DNA from: Rallus limicola
Lineage: Eukaryota > Chordata > Aves > Gruiformes > Rallidae
Reading direction: 5' to 3'
Length of the DNA stretch: 64,000 bases
Assembly: GCA_022605955.1 (NCBI GenBank)
Contig: JAKCOZ010000032.1
Span: 372,001 to 436,000 of the forward strand
The translations under genes and the position numbers were made by a program. Below, piece by piece: positions 51,924 to 64,000 of the stretch. The notes under the pieces were generated by a model. It ran no database searches and had not been told where the DNA came from. It worked only from the letters and a program-made list of their open reading frames with translations. How positions within the stretch are numbered: position 1 is the first letter of the stretch; every line of letters starts with the position of its first letter.

Positions 51924-54721
51924 TGGCTACTCGTTCAGAGCACAAGTAGAAAACTGACACACAAAAAACATCTCACCATGTCAACATTCCCTTTGAAAAG
52001 CATCTGGTACAGTCATATTGCTCTCTTACAGTAGTCTCCTCTTAGCACTGGGATAATTTTTTTATTTTTTGAAGTGAACACTCAGATAATTATTATTTTT
52101 CTTCTTTGCACTAGAGCCAGTATACTTCAAGCATAAAAATTATATATAATATCAGCAGGAAAGATGGAAGTAGTACTGCTTTGGGTTTAAAAGAGAAGTA
52201 TGGAAATATGACTGGGACAGGGAAAGCAGCTGGGGACTTACTTCTGTGCTATTTTTCTGACACTTCATTATTTTTCACTTTATATCATGCTCATCCTTGC
52301 TAAGGGTTGAGTACAAATCTTATTGTAAGACCTGAGAAATTCTCCTTTTAAACAGAACAAAGTGGTAAACCTGCTTTTCAAATTGCATGGAGACCATAAG
52401 AAAGCATGGGAGATGTGTGTCCTGCTTAATTACTAAGAATGATCCCTGTAATGGAAAGATTTACAGGGATACCATATGTGAGTCCATTAATTATGCTTTT
52501 TTTAAAAAAACCCCCAACTTATATTTTATTATTTGCAGTGGTAAAAACACTTTTTTTTCCAAGGAAAACAGATTGCAAACTCAGTCTCAATTAATTCCAT
52601 TCCGTCAGACATTTGCCCATTTTTAGTCTTTCATTCCAGGTCATGCTGATGCAAAATTCAGACACGCCAACTGTCCTGCATGAGAGCTGTCAGACAGATT
52701 AGCACTCCTGTGCTGACAGAGCCACTACTTTGTCAGGGCTGGGAACCAGTGTGTTGAAAAATGAAGCCTCAGCTGATGTGCCTATGGGAAGAAAGCAACT
52801 GGCAGCACATGAGCTTTGGTCCTACTGACTCTTAGTGCCCAAGACTGTGCTGACCACATCACATCACCACTCTTCTTTAAAAGAAGGACCAAGATCTGTT
52901 AGAGGTATAATTCTTCTGAGACCATATTTTTTCCCCTCCTTGTAACAGACTTGTGCTTGCCTGCATTTTCTTCTTTCTTCTAACAATTACGAAGTCTCTC
53001 TTTGCTCACTCATTTGAGATTGATTTTCAATCTTTTTCCAAATTCTCCTTCCCCCTCAAGTTTAGACTCTTCATTACAGCAGCCTTAGTTATGCATTGCT
53101 GTTTCACCTACAGGTTTTGAAATGTCTCTATTCTCATACGCTGACACTGACACTGCTTTCTCTTATCTGAGCAGACATTATCTCACATTTTATATATATG
53201 TCACACAATGCTCTCTAAGAATTGCTGTATTTTGTCCTGTTTGATTCAGAGCTATTCATACCCTGTAACTCTTCCCAGAAAGGGTAAAATCTTCTTAAAG
53301 CTCTTTAAATCTTTCTTTAGAATACTATTATTTTTTTCAGGCTCGCTATTCTGAAAGCAAGATGAGGAAGAAGTCGCAGTTCAATGGGACACACTTCTGA
53401 GCTCTCACATCTTAGTTCCTCGTGCTGGGTTACATTTCAATAAAGACACACAAATTCAGACTGCTGGGGAACTGTGACCCTTGATTATTTCACTCCAAAT
53501 CCGACAAAAAAAATGAAAATCCAGAGGATATGTTTACAATGGGCCAGTTATCAGAGTATGCAGATACTATGGCACAACACAAAATCAAGGCCCATTGCTT
53601 TAAGAGACTTTTGATCCGGAGATCATGTCACAGAACACTACTGATCTCTCCTATAGAATTAAAAGGGCAAAATAAAAAACTTTTTAAAAAATATTACTTG
53701 TACTCCAGTCCAAAAATTAATTTTAAACCATGAGCATTAATGTTTCAGAGCACAGAAGCAGAAAATCTGAGCAGAAATGAAAACTACAGCCAACAACCAA
53801 ACTATACTTCCAGCTGTACCTGTTCACTAGTGTTACTTGCCTTAAACATTGCTTTGAGAAAATATTCCTCAGAAAATACCAACCATGTCACTTTACCACA
53901 GGAGGTACGAAACATTCCTGGATTAATAACACTTTATAGCACAGCTACCTGGGCCTAGTGTTTTTTTTCTGTTCAAACCATTGTTTGTTTTGCTTAACAT
54001 ACGTATGCAGTTACTAAAAGTTGTAAATAGCCTTTTAAGATGCTAGTACTGCTGCTGTTGTGAAGCCTAAAGGGTTCCAGCATCAGATAAAATTTCCCAA
54101 GATAATCTCCCAGGCTATGTGAATTGCTTTACATGGAGTGCATTTTAAATCTCATTTGATAGCAAAAGTTGAGGGGGAAGGGGGGGAGGAGGAGGGAAGA
54201 GTGCTTTCTGGCTTAATCACAAACCACAACAAGTTAAGTGTGCATAATAAGATTTGCCCACTTATCCAATGTGAATAGCTGGAAAGAATTGTTCAGTTAT
54301 GCACCGGCAGCTTTGGAAGTGGCAAAGAAATGAGGAAAAAAACCCCTACAGTGTGGAAGTCATCTCCACTCTTAATGCTCACCAGTTACCGTGACAGTGA
54401 CATCTAGTTGAGTTTTTGCTTATCATCGGGGCATTTTGTTAAACTACTACTATCCTGTTTAAGGAGCCTTAATTTCCATTTGTACCTGCCTGTGTGGAAC
54501 TTGCTCTGGTTAAAGAACTTCTTGCTTGGTGCCACAATAAAACACACTGCTGAGAGTTCAGTATACACAGGCTGGAGTTTTCACAAATTTGGTTCTATTT
54601 CACTGACAACTAGAATCAAGAAGACGTTATGCTAAAAGCCCAATCAGTCACGTACCTTCCCCCATGAGGCTCTTCAGTCTGCTCTTAGCAACCACACGTG
54701 GGGGTAGAAAGCAAGAAGAGT
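51924..54721. other. 2.8 kb without recognised genes
   Basis: AT-rich unique sequence with short open frames only and a purine-rich G-tract near its end (54173-54200). No repeats of known family were recognised. Confidence 0.55.
54173..54200 (+). repeat. G-rich polypurine tract
   Basis: A run of G-clusters separated by A (about gagggggaagggggggagga). It is quadruplex- or triplex-capable low-complexity DNA. Confidence 0.8.
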
Positions 54722-54969
54722 ATCACACAATCACAAACCTGGAAAAGACCTTTAAGATCATTGAGCTCAACTGTTCCTGTCCTATGCTAAACCATATCCT
54801 TATGCATGTACCTCATCTACCCGTCTTTTAAAATCATCCAGGGTCAGTGACTCAACCCCCTCCCCTGGGCAGCCTGTTGCAGGCCCTGACAACTCCTTCA
54901 GTGAAAAGTTTCTACTTAACATCTCATCTGAACCTGCCCTGGCACAGCTTTGTGCCATTTCCCCTTGTC
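54722..54969 (-). mobile_element. CR1 LINE 3' end fragment
   Basis: About 250 bp read on the minus strand. Visible blocks are acctggaaaagacctttaag near 54738, ctatgctaaaccatatcctt near 54782, gggcagcctgttgcaggccc near 54867 and ttgtgccatttccccttgtc at the right end. It shares its 3' region with the copy at 1598-2287, so both come from one subfamily. The 5' truncation point falls at about 54969, where similarity stops abruptly. Confidence 0.93.
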
Positions 54970-57075
54970 AAAGTACATATAGTTTCTGTGGCAAATAAGA
55001 ACTGGATATCCTACAGTCTTAGCTGCAGCAGCAAAAGAAGTGCAAAGCATGGAAGTGAAGGTATAACACATGTGCAAAAGGGGATGGCTCATTGGACCTC
55101 TCCCCAGGGTGATGTTTCTAGGCACCATACTAACCTGGTCCCTACCAGGCAGCATTTGGAAACAAGAAAAACAACTTTTCTGGCCTAAGCAATAAAGGAT
55201 GCTCACTGTTTCTGCAGTAGAGATGTTGAGGCTGCCTGTAATAGTTTTGGTATGACTGACCAGAAACAAATTCAGTACAGATTTTAAGTTCTATCTAACC
55301 CCTCTTTAACCTCAGTCTGAACTGAGTATTATCTTGGGGAAAAAATTCTATTAAAGACTAACAAGGCAACAATAAACTGATAGACATGACTAAGGATGCT
55401 GGATCCTTACATGGATCTAGCTGGCTTTCCAGACATCCCATACAATGAGAAGGATCGGTTCCTTTACTGCCATGAGGAGTTATGCAGATACTCTGATAGA
55501 TGCTGCTTTGACTAATACCTGAAAAATGCTGAGGCAGCCTGACAAAATGCCTCTGCCAGAAGTGTTCACTGCTTACATAACTAATGCAGCTCATTTTTCT
55601 GGTCACAAATTAATCATGAACAAACCCTACCGTTAATAAACATACCCAGAATTATTCCACTAATGCTCAACACAGACATAAAAATTTTCAGAACCAAACC
55701 ACTGCAACAGTATTTCAAACTACTACTGTTCATGCTATTTGTAACCCATTTTTCAGCCTGATCCCCTGAGCTGTGCTATGGCTTCCACCTCCTTACTGGC
55801 TGGCTGCAGCTCTCTAAGCAGAAAGGGAGCATGAAGGACACACTGCAGCCGTTTCCTTCCTTCCCCAGGCACTCATGCAAACACCTCTTCTCACAGTTTA
55901 AAGACTTCCAGTTGCTGTGAGCATTCTTCCATGCTTGGAAATTACATATTTCTGTGACTGTTCCTGGGTACCAAGTAGGAAAAAAACCAAAACCCAAAGA
56001 AAGATGACTTGGACTTGCAGGTATTATGCCAATGAATGCCTGACAATATTTGATTGAACCAGTCACCCAGAGCTACATGCTGTGTAGATTGCCTTGTCCT
56101 GGTTCACTCATAACACTAAAAAAGACTAAAGAAAATCCTTAACTCTACCTCAGATGAAACTATGAGGATTCCTGAAGGAAAACACATCGACATCTTGGCC
56201 ACATACCTGTCAAGCAGAAAAGTACACTACATGGAAAACTTACAATAGCTCTGAAACTGCGTGAAGACCCAGACATGTCCAATAACAAGGACCTGCATCA
56301 CTCCAAAACCCCAAACATAGAAAGACAATGCTGCTTTCCATCCCATTTGTGTTCCTTCACTAACATGCACAGGTATCCAGTGCTGCAGCAGACTCTGGGA
56401 GAAGGTTTATTCCTGTCACACCATCAGATGTTCTCCTGCACAACTCCCACCCAGGCAGGTCCTTATTCTCCCCCGCAGCCTCAGCAAGAAAGGCTGGATT
56501 TTCCACATGTATGTTTCTGTCAAATACAGCTAGCTTCTCTCATTCTTTATTTCAACATCAAGACAGAAAAAGCAACCCAAATGTAATGCACCAGCACATT
56601 AGGCAGTCCTGAGAGGCCTTCTCACTGGATAAAGGGAATGTGCTGGAGACAAGGATTCAATGGCAGGTTTTAGTTCAGTATAGCACAGTCTACACAATTA
56701 TTTCCAAGTATATTCACAGTTTTCTACCCCATTTTTCATAAGCACAGACCAGCATGATCACATACCCCTTCTCTCAGACTAAACTCTTTCTCCAGAGACA
56801 GTGGGAGGACTACCTCTATGGGTCAGGCTATCCTAAAAACTCCTTACTAAGAAAGGGACTATTACCAGCACTTTTGATACTGATGTCAACAGTAAAAGAA
56901 ATTAACACACATGAGGAAGAAGGAACATGTTCAGATGTAATAATTTTAGTTCCCCCAAGTCGGGGGTGGGGGGGGGGGGCGGGAGGGGGGGTGGTGGTGC
57001 AAAAAAACAACCCTCAAACGCAAATCTACCCTTCTTCTATATAAGTATAAAATTATGTTACCAAACTGAAGCAGA
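54970..57075. other. 2.1 kb without recognised genes
   Basis: Unique sequence containing a very G-rich tract (56962-56998). Open frames up to 117 codons lack any recognised pattern; the 113-codon frame at 54847-55188 starts inside the CR1 fragment. Confidence 0.55.
56962..56998 (+). repeat. G-rich tract with strong quadruplex potential
   Basis: At least five G-tracts of three or more bases within 37 bases, including a run of 12 G, with short T, C and A spacers. It is preceded by a short ccccc run that could pair with the first tract. Confidence 0.9.
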
Positions 57076-57257
57076 AGTGGCATAGGTTGCCCAGGGAAGT
57101 GGTGCCTGCCCTTTCCCTGGAGGTGTTCAAGGCCAAGTTGGATGAGGTCTTGAGCAGCCTGGTCTAGTGCGAGGTGTCCCTGCCCATGGCAGCGGAGGTT
57201 GGAATCTGGGTATCTTTAAAGGTCCCTTTCAGCCCTGACCATTCTAAGGTTGTATAG
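57076..57257 (+). mobile_element. CR1 LINE 3' end fragment, plus strand
   Basis: About 180 bp in the sense orientation. Visible blocks are ggttgcccagggaagtggtg near 57085, ccctggaggtgttcaaggcc near 57115, cagcctggtctagtgcgagg near 57155 and the decayed terminal part attctaaggttgta. It covers the end of the ORF2 frame and the 3' tail. Apart from the tiny nested insert at 48509, it is the only plus-oriented copy in the window. Confidence 0.93.
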
Positions 57258-59182
57258 ATAACTGTGCTTTACCTCCCACCTCAGTTCTTACTCTGACAGA
57301 GCACTTATGACATTACATTGCACAGATGTGCATGTGACAGAAAGAATGAATAATAAAAATCACTGCTCAGTGGACTAAAATCAGTGTCCACTTATACCAG
57401 GGAAGGCTACAAGATAATGGCAGTTATAATTGATTTCCTGTTTAGGAAATGCAGTGGTGCATTTAATGTACCACTAGCATCTTATAGTACAACATCATAT
57501 TCTGTATTAAGATAAAGGCAATGTACTAATGACTATGACTAAATCCTGACAGCCGTATCATCTCTTCTTGTAACAGTCTGTGGGGTAATGAGTAACCAGA
57601 ACAGCAGAGCAGTAATTACCTACATTCACTTACACTAAAAGCATTTCTGATGGACAGAAGTGTACTGAAGTAGAAACAAATACATGATATAATTATTTTC
57701 CCTTACATTTATGCTGGACATGTAATTCTCACATTTCCTTGCTGTGTTTTTATTTTAAATTAAACCAAGAAAGAGAAGTGTTAAAAGCTTTTCTTTTCTG
57801 TTAACTTAAGATGTTCTTTCTTGCTTTTAATTAACATTTACTTTGCCTGAGAGAAGACAGGCATTGCTTAATACATACATAACAGGGTGTTTTAGGACAA
57901 GCCATGGAAGTGTGGCGAAAGGTACAGACTTTCTTATGATCAAGATTGGATGTGAAGGAGCAACAAAGCACTGGTACAAGACTTCTACCTAGCAGTGGCC
58001 AAAGGCTTTTGATTAAGCTAAACAAGACAAAAATGTGAGAAACCTTCACGTTGCTTTACCATCTTCTCTTAAAACTTGTGGGAGAAGGGAAAGAGAAAGA
58101 AATCCAAAGGTAGAACAGGAATTTGGACATTTATTCAAGCTGATAATGTTCCAAAGCTCCAATGAATAAAGTAACAGATAGAAAAAGATGCTTGAAGCAC
58201 AGATAAATGTTCAGCCTCCAGACCAATTGATCTTTCCAGATCAATAAGTACTTCTAATGCTATTGATGTGCTAGGCTATTCATGAACACAAATCCAGTTT
58301 TTGCATTAGTTTAACAGACTTTAAAAGATAGACACTTTACATACACAGACAAATCTAAACTGGTCCCAAAAATAAAGCAAGGGAAGATGTTTTATAAGTT
58401 CCTTTCATCCCCTATCCAAATGTGGGGTTTATATCATTTTTTTAACCAATGTGACAAATTCCAAAAGTCCACCTGAACACTCCAATCTGCACTTGCTATC
58501 AGCAGCCTCTTGATCTGGATTAAAATATATGTAGCATATTCCTAGAGAAAACATACAAGGATACAATAGTCCTGGGTACTCAGTGTCTAAATCCCAAGCT
58601 CCAAAGCCCCCCAGCAGAGTTCACACCACTCTAAGGTGAACAGAAGTATAAGATCCTCTGTGAAGCTAGCTTCCTCTGGTTTCCTCTGTTTGCTGTGTGC
58701 TTCTCTGTTACCTGGTTAATAAAAATAAGTTCTGCCATGGTCTGGGAAAACCCTCTGGTACCATTCCCAAACCCAATCTGTGCTGCACAATATTGCCAAG
58801 CATCATGACTTTATATCACTTGGTTCTCTATTTCCACGCATTTTCACTTCAACAATATTCCCTGTCCTTTCTAATAATTTACCTGCTTTGCTACGTCTTT
58901 TGCATCCCACATCACAGCAGCTGCTGCTTCCCTGAGCATTACAAGATTTGGAAAGGTATGGCTTTTAACTTCAGAATAAAGAGGATAATTTTTTGTATTT
59001 CAGGATGTACTCTTCTCCACGTAATTCCTGTTGTTCTACTTCTTGGGGGAAGTGTTCATAAAAATCAAATCCCAGTCTGCTAGTTTTCTGTGCACAGGAA
59101 CAGACAAAAATTCTCAGCAGTGTACATTTCAGTGTCTGCAGAATTTTAATATAATGAGACCTTATATGTCTGCATGTGCATG

Positions 59183-59202
59183 TATATATATATATATATA
59201 TA
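59183..59202. repeat. (TA)10 microsatellite
   Basis: Ten perfect TA dinucleotides preceded by tgcatgtgcatg. An ordinary microsatellite. Confidence 0.95.
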
Positions 59203-59255
59203 AATCTTGCCACTGAACATGCTGTTCTATCTTCTCCTTCCCTTCTGTCCAACAG

Positions 59256-59549
59256 AATTAGATCTATGCATTTGTTTTGCAGAAATTATAAAAATACATC
59301 GTGCAACAAGGAAGACCTGTACATCTACCATCTTCTGTGATAAATTGACTGTGGTTCGTTTCATATGGTTCCAGATCTTCTCTGCACTTGAAAATCCCAA
59401 GCCTGTTATGGAGGTTAAAAATTATGGCAGAAAGGGTAAAGATGAGAGCTTGATCTCTAGCTTTCCATGTAGAAACAACTGTAGGAGGATTATCCATCAC
59501 AGCAGTAAAACTCAAGGATGCTGTCAAGTTCCAATAGGAAGACACACTG
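59256..59549 (+). other. Exon-like open stretch, 294 nt, unconfirmed
   Basis: The upstream side is a long pyrimidine tract ending in ccttctgtccaacag at 59255, and a second usable acceptor (tttgttttgcag) ends at 59282. The downstream side is a donor-like gtgagt at 59550. From either acceptor the length is a multiple of three (294 or 267 nt), and one frame is fully open with the same phase at both ends. The frame includes SALENPKPVMEVKNYGRKGK and CRNNCRRIIHHSSKTQGCC. I recognise no protein family. No neighbouring exon was identified, so this may be chance or an exon of a non-coding RNA. Confidence 0.2.
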
Positions 59550-62515
59550 GTGAGTAAAGGACATCTCTTTCTGTGCAGAGTCTTAAAAATCTAAGTTTTG
59601 GCAATTTCATTAAAATTTTGCTTCTTAAACTAATCTAGGGCAGAAAAAAAGAGTTTGGGGGTGTTTTTGTGGTTTTGGGGTTTGTTTTTTTTAAATAGGT
59701 GGAATTTATTTCCATACAAAATCTTCTAGCATTGAGCTAAATTGCTCACACTGTGCAAGGAAGCTGTTATACAGACTGCAAAACAGGAACACAGATGAAT
59801 TAAGAAAGTTTCTCCAAAGCCAAAACACAGGCTTTATAGTTTTAACAAATGCAGATTGCCTTACTCTCAACTCCTTCACAACACTTCTGCCTTTTTCTGC
59901 AGTAAATTGTTTAAAAATATATATTAAAAAAAGAGGTATTGAAGCACATTTCTGCACATTTCTGTAGAACATAAAATGCTAATTAAGATCTAACTAAAGG
60001 ACTACTTTGCTGATCTGATGAAACAAACCATCCATAGAATTAATTAGGACCACTTTACTGATCTTTCCTCCATCAGATAAAGATTGTTTGAGCCAAACAA
60101 TTTTTACCTGCCAATTAAAACAGTTTCCTATATTTAGATTTTACTGTTATTAAAGTGAAGAGGATTCACATTTTTTTCCTTCACTAAGATTAAGCCATTT
60201 TTAATCTTTTCAGAGGGACACAATCATTTGAAAACAGTAGAGAGAGGAAAGGAAATTGAGAGATAATGCCAAGGAGAGGCAAAGGAAAGAGGTGCCATGA
60301 TCTGTGTGGCACAAATAACTAAAGCAGATTTTATACTAATTAATAATGCTAGGTCTATAATCTATTTAGCTTCCCATCCTGGCAAGATGCCGAACTGATT
60401 TGTTGTGATCTCTATTTCCATGCTTGCCAAGTTGTTTACTATTTCTTCTGCCCTCCAAAATTAAGAACCTGTATTACAAAAGAGATGTTTCTGGAAAAAA
60501 ACAACAACATAGAGGCTCTTGCGCTACATGCGGGCAACAAAGAACCTAGGAGTACTTCCCAACATTGTTGTCTTAACTGCCTGTCAAAAGGTAGTTACCT
60601 TGCTGCTCAGGACAGCTGGTTTCCATTGGAAATCTTGGACACAAGAGCAAAGACAAAGCAGTCTCATGCTTCAGAAGGCTTCCAGTCAAGATAATCAGGG
60701 GAGCAGAGCAAAGATGACTCCATGAACTGTGTCTGACCATAGCATTTCTCTGCCAGATCTCTGAAGGCCAGGGCCTTTCCAAGGCTTAGAAAGGCAACAC
60801 AGACTGAGATAAAAGATAAAACAGGGTCTTAAGAGTCATCAGTCTGCTCAGTTTTTGTTCCATGAGCAGACAAGAAGGAAGAATCTGCAGCTGTTGTTCT
60901 CTCTACTGTTTTAGGCAGATTTTTTTCAGCTCTTCCAATAAAGCTGAACCAGGTGGGAGGGAAGCAACCCACCCCAGAAAAACCTCCAACAGATCATCAA
61001 TCCAGCTCACTACTCCATTCAGCATGTCCCTTCTGAAAGAGAGCACTTAGCAGCACTCCAGAAATTTTTACTGGTGTCCTCCAGTCACCATCCTTCCTTC
61101 TTTTGTACCTTGCATTAATTACTTACATTAATTAAAGTGTTTTGAAAACCGATGCTGAGCTTAATCAATCAGCATTTTCCACTCAATATTTCTTAACCAC
61201 CTCTACACCCAACATGGGAATTTTCTATTATGTGGATTGTTGGGTTTGCAATTTAAATGAGATCCTGACTGTAATCACAATGCACATATATAAATTAGTA
61301 GACTGTAGAATGTCATGGACAGAAATTTTAAAGAGATCATCTTTTATATGTGAATGATAAAGAGAGCTGGTTTTCCTTTATTTTCTCTTTATTCCTCTCA
61401 AGATTACAGTGCTTTTAACTGATAGCCAGTGAGAACAGGACAAATTTGTTTTGAGACTGTACTCCTCAAAAATGTGCTGAAGTGCAGGGAAAAGTAATGA
61501 GTAAAATAATAAATTTCCCCAAAGAAATAAACAAGAGTGAGCCCTTGCTTTTTTATTATTATTTTTAAAATCAGTTTGCTTTTCCCAGAACATTCACTGG
61601 CATTTCTAACATCTTAAAAAAACAAAAGGTCTCCCTTTACTAATTGTTTTAATTTATAGATTCAGCACGCATACATCACTTCAGCCAATCTGTGCCAGCA
61701 GCTCAGTGCACTGTACTGTCACTACTCCTCCTCTCTTTTGGTAATTTGTTCTACTCCCAACTGAAAAAGATTCCCTGGAAAAGGGAGTGCAGATTCCCAG
61801 AGGAGCCTCTTAGACCTGCCACTTTAGTTCAGGCTTCCCCCAGATCAGCAGTGACTGGAAAAGTCCTTCCATTTAAGGAGTTTCTGTCATATAAGAAAGG
61901 ATCCCATTGCAAATGCCAAATCCAGCTGTCCAAGCGACAGTCCCCCCAGAGATGGCCAGGACTCCATTAATTCCCCTTTCACCACAGACAAGGACTCCTC
62001 CAGCTCAGCATGGAAGTCTATTAAGTAAACTTTTCTTACTGGTACCTGACACAGGCATGTTCTAAAAGGAAAAGAGAAATGAAAGAGAAACACAGGCGTC
62101 TTCACTTTGCCAAGTTCTCATGGCACCACTGGGACTCACTGCCACGCAGCAGTCTGATCTGCAGACACACTCAGAGGAGATTACCATGCCTCTCTGGGCT
62201 CCCCCGACCCTGCTCAGCTGTCAGGGCTGAAAACAGCTGTCAGTGCCAAACTACCCAGTCCCCTGAATGCTTTGAAACCGGTGAGCTCAGGGTTGTTTTG
62301 CAGCCAGGGACAGTACCCCAGCTCAGCACAGGTTCAGAGGAACAGGTTCCCTATAGTGACTACTGTGGGAAGGTTACTGTTCTGGAGCTCTGCTGCCACT
62401 GCCAGCAGCTAAGGTGGTTAGGGATAAATGCATCCTTCAGACCTTTCTCTAACTCAAGTCCTCCAACATTTGTTATGTTCTCCCTCTCTCATTTTCTTTT
62501 TTTCTTCCTTATTTT

Positions 62516-62552
62516 GGTGGGGGGGGGGAAGGTGAGGGAGGGTGGTGAACCT
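62516..62552 (+). repeat. G-rich tract
   Basis: A G-run of ten bases within a stretch with further gg and ggg clusters. Low-complexity and quadruplex-capable. Confidence 0.8.
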
Positions 62553-63731
62553 TTCCAAACCTGTGTGGAGCGTTTCTGCAGTACTGCCAAAAGGTGACAG
62601 ACAACTAACACACTGTACTGGCCTTGAAACGGCAGCCAAGTAAAGCCACAACTCTAAATAGCACAAGTCTGAGTATTTAAGGGACACCTGGAGCACAACG
62701 GTATCCCTGCAGCGAGACCGAGATCCCAGCTCCTGTAGAACACCACCCATCCTCATTTCTGCTGGGAAGCATGAATTGGAGGATATGAATCACATTTCTA
62801 CTGACACATGCCCAATGAGCAATCAAAACATTTAACAGAAAACTTGAGTCTGATAGTCTAAAGATATTCCTGTGTGCTTGCCGTGAGTAATGATCTATAC
62901 GCTTAGATGATACATGCTTCCTACTCCCACGTACTTCACACAGTCCTCGTGGCCACTGCAGTCTTTAAATCTAAGTCCCCTGCACTAAAGAACCACAATT
63001 AATTTTCTTCAGAGATAACAGGAAGCTCAGAGGCACCCAAGATTCTGTTGCTGGAATCTTGCCATTGGTGCTGTAGAAGAACTGCAGGATACATTCCTTA
63101 TCAATGCCAACATTTCTTTATCTGGTTTTGTGTATTCATTTTTGTACTTAGTGCAGTAGCTCCAAGGAACTGATGATTAATTCCAGGTTACAGCAAAGGA
63201 CTGTTTATAATATACCAGCCAACTTTGAGGTAGTAAAACTACCCCCAAAAGGTGATTACTGAAAATGGTATTTAATGATGCATTTCCCTAATTTTTCTCT
63301 CATCAGCTCCAAACAGGTTGTAGAAGGTATATCATCTTATTCTTTTTCCCGCTTCTGACCAACACTGTTCCTTCACTAATATAGTCACTGTCCTCATCAA
63401 AACTTTCAGTGAAGCAAGAGCAAACATCTCTCCCCTCCATTTGGTTTTAGTTTCTGTAACGCTCACATGCCCTTCACAGTTAACCAACTCACTGCTGCAA
63501 ACTTTTGCTGACCATGAGAGTACACCGAGGTTTACAACAGTGTTTGGTGTTACTTATCTGAGCCACAAGAGCTAAAGCATTGAGTGCTACACGGATGATC
63601 ACAGGAAGAGAAAGCAGCCCTCATGCCTTGAGGCTGAAGTTCAAAACTTCCCCGTGGTCCTCAAGAACACTTCCTCTTGGGCTTGATTCTTTCATGCTTG
63701 CCTAATACAGAAGGTTTTGCTTCTCTCTCAG

Positions 63732-63758
63732 AAACAGCAAGAGACCATCTGGTACTAG
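63732..63758 (+). other. Microexon-like stretch, 27 nt, unconfirmed
   Basis: A pyrimidine tract ending tgcttctctctcag at 63731 is followed by 27 bases and then a consensus donor gtaagt at 63759. A branch-site-like ctaat lies about 26 bases upstream of the acceptor. The length is a multiple of three; two of the three frames are open (NSKRPSGT or TARDHLVL). Good splice motifs on both sides of a 27-nt segment are notable but can arise by chance. Confidence 0.15.
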
Positions 63759-64000
63759 GTAAGTCACCAGACTACATTTTGATGTTTCATCCAAAATAGC
63801 AGCTCCATAACGTTCACTCTTTAGTTTTAAAAGGCACATTAAAAAATAAGAATTTAGCATCGAAACTGATGTTCCTCTTAGACTGTCCCATCAATTACAA
63901 TTTAGCAGCTGTAGGCACCATTTGACTGAAACCAAGGAACCCATGTGTTATGACAGCTCACGTATGACCACACTAGGAGTACACCAGTTCTCAAGCCAGC

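Larger units (their letters stand above)
57258..64000. other. 6.7 kb without confirmed genes
   Basis: Unique AT-rich sequence with a TA microsatellite (59183-59202), a G-rich tract (62516-62552) and two exon-like stretches (59256-59549 and 63732-63758). The 172-codon open frame at 62079-62597 ends through low-complexity G-rich sequence and shows no family pattern. Confidence 0.5.

Noticed and set aside
62079..62597. 172-codon open frame, plus strand
   Set aside because: It runs through pyrimidine-rich and G-rich low-complexity sequence at its 3' half, shows no domain pattern, and has no supporting splice or promoter context.
1..64000. Bacterial-type systems, CRISPR arrays, operons, prophage
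   Set aside because: Base composition, CR1 LINEs and lack of long open frames show vertebrate nuclear DNA; no regularly spaced direct repeats were seen.

Overview
This window looks like vertebrate nuclear DNA, most likely from a bird. The main evidence is at least seven pieces of CR1 (chicken repeat 1) LINE in several subfamilies, including the typical avian 3' end. There are no Alu-, B1- or L1-like elements. Base composition is AT-leaning and CpG-poor, and there is no long open reading frame. The longest open stretches (about 170 codons) resemble no protein I recognise, so I do not call any host protein-coding gene. The window is best read as intergenic or large-intron sequence. I cannot tell which gene, if any, it belongs to.

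Layout. 1-1597: unique sequence. 1598-2287: minus-strand CR1 with 185 uninterrupted codons of the reverse-transcriptase C-terminal region. 2288-14993: unique sequence with small tandem repeats and one short exon-like stretch (13391-13444). 14994-15646: a second minus-strand CR1 with a stop near the end of its reading frame. 15647-23542: unique. 23543-23754: short CR1 3' end, minus strand. 23755-47642: about 24 kb with no recognised element except simple repeats, a small CpG cluster (26690-26760), a C-run (29568-29595) and a 41-base A-run (36427-36467). 47643-48662: the longest CR1 copy, minus strand, interrupted by a tiny plus-strand CR1 3' end. 50430-51060, and less surely 51440-51700: a much older, decayed CR1/L3-type LINE. 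51847-51923: a nearly perfect 28-bp inverted repeat with a 21-base loop. 54722-54969: CR1 3' end, minus strand. 57076-57257: CR1 3' end, plus strand. 57258-64000: unique sequence with two exon-like stretches (59256-59549 and 63732-63758).

No genes can be shown to work together here. The most distinctive unexplained structure is the hairpin at 51847-51923, which could be a young microRNA-type precursor or the trace of a palindromic mobile element. Next are the nested CR1 insertion and three open, consensus-flanked exon-like stretches that need RNA or conservation data. All boundaries are by eye, and no database search was possible.
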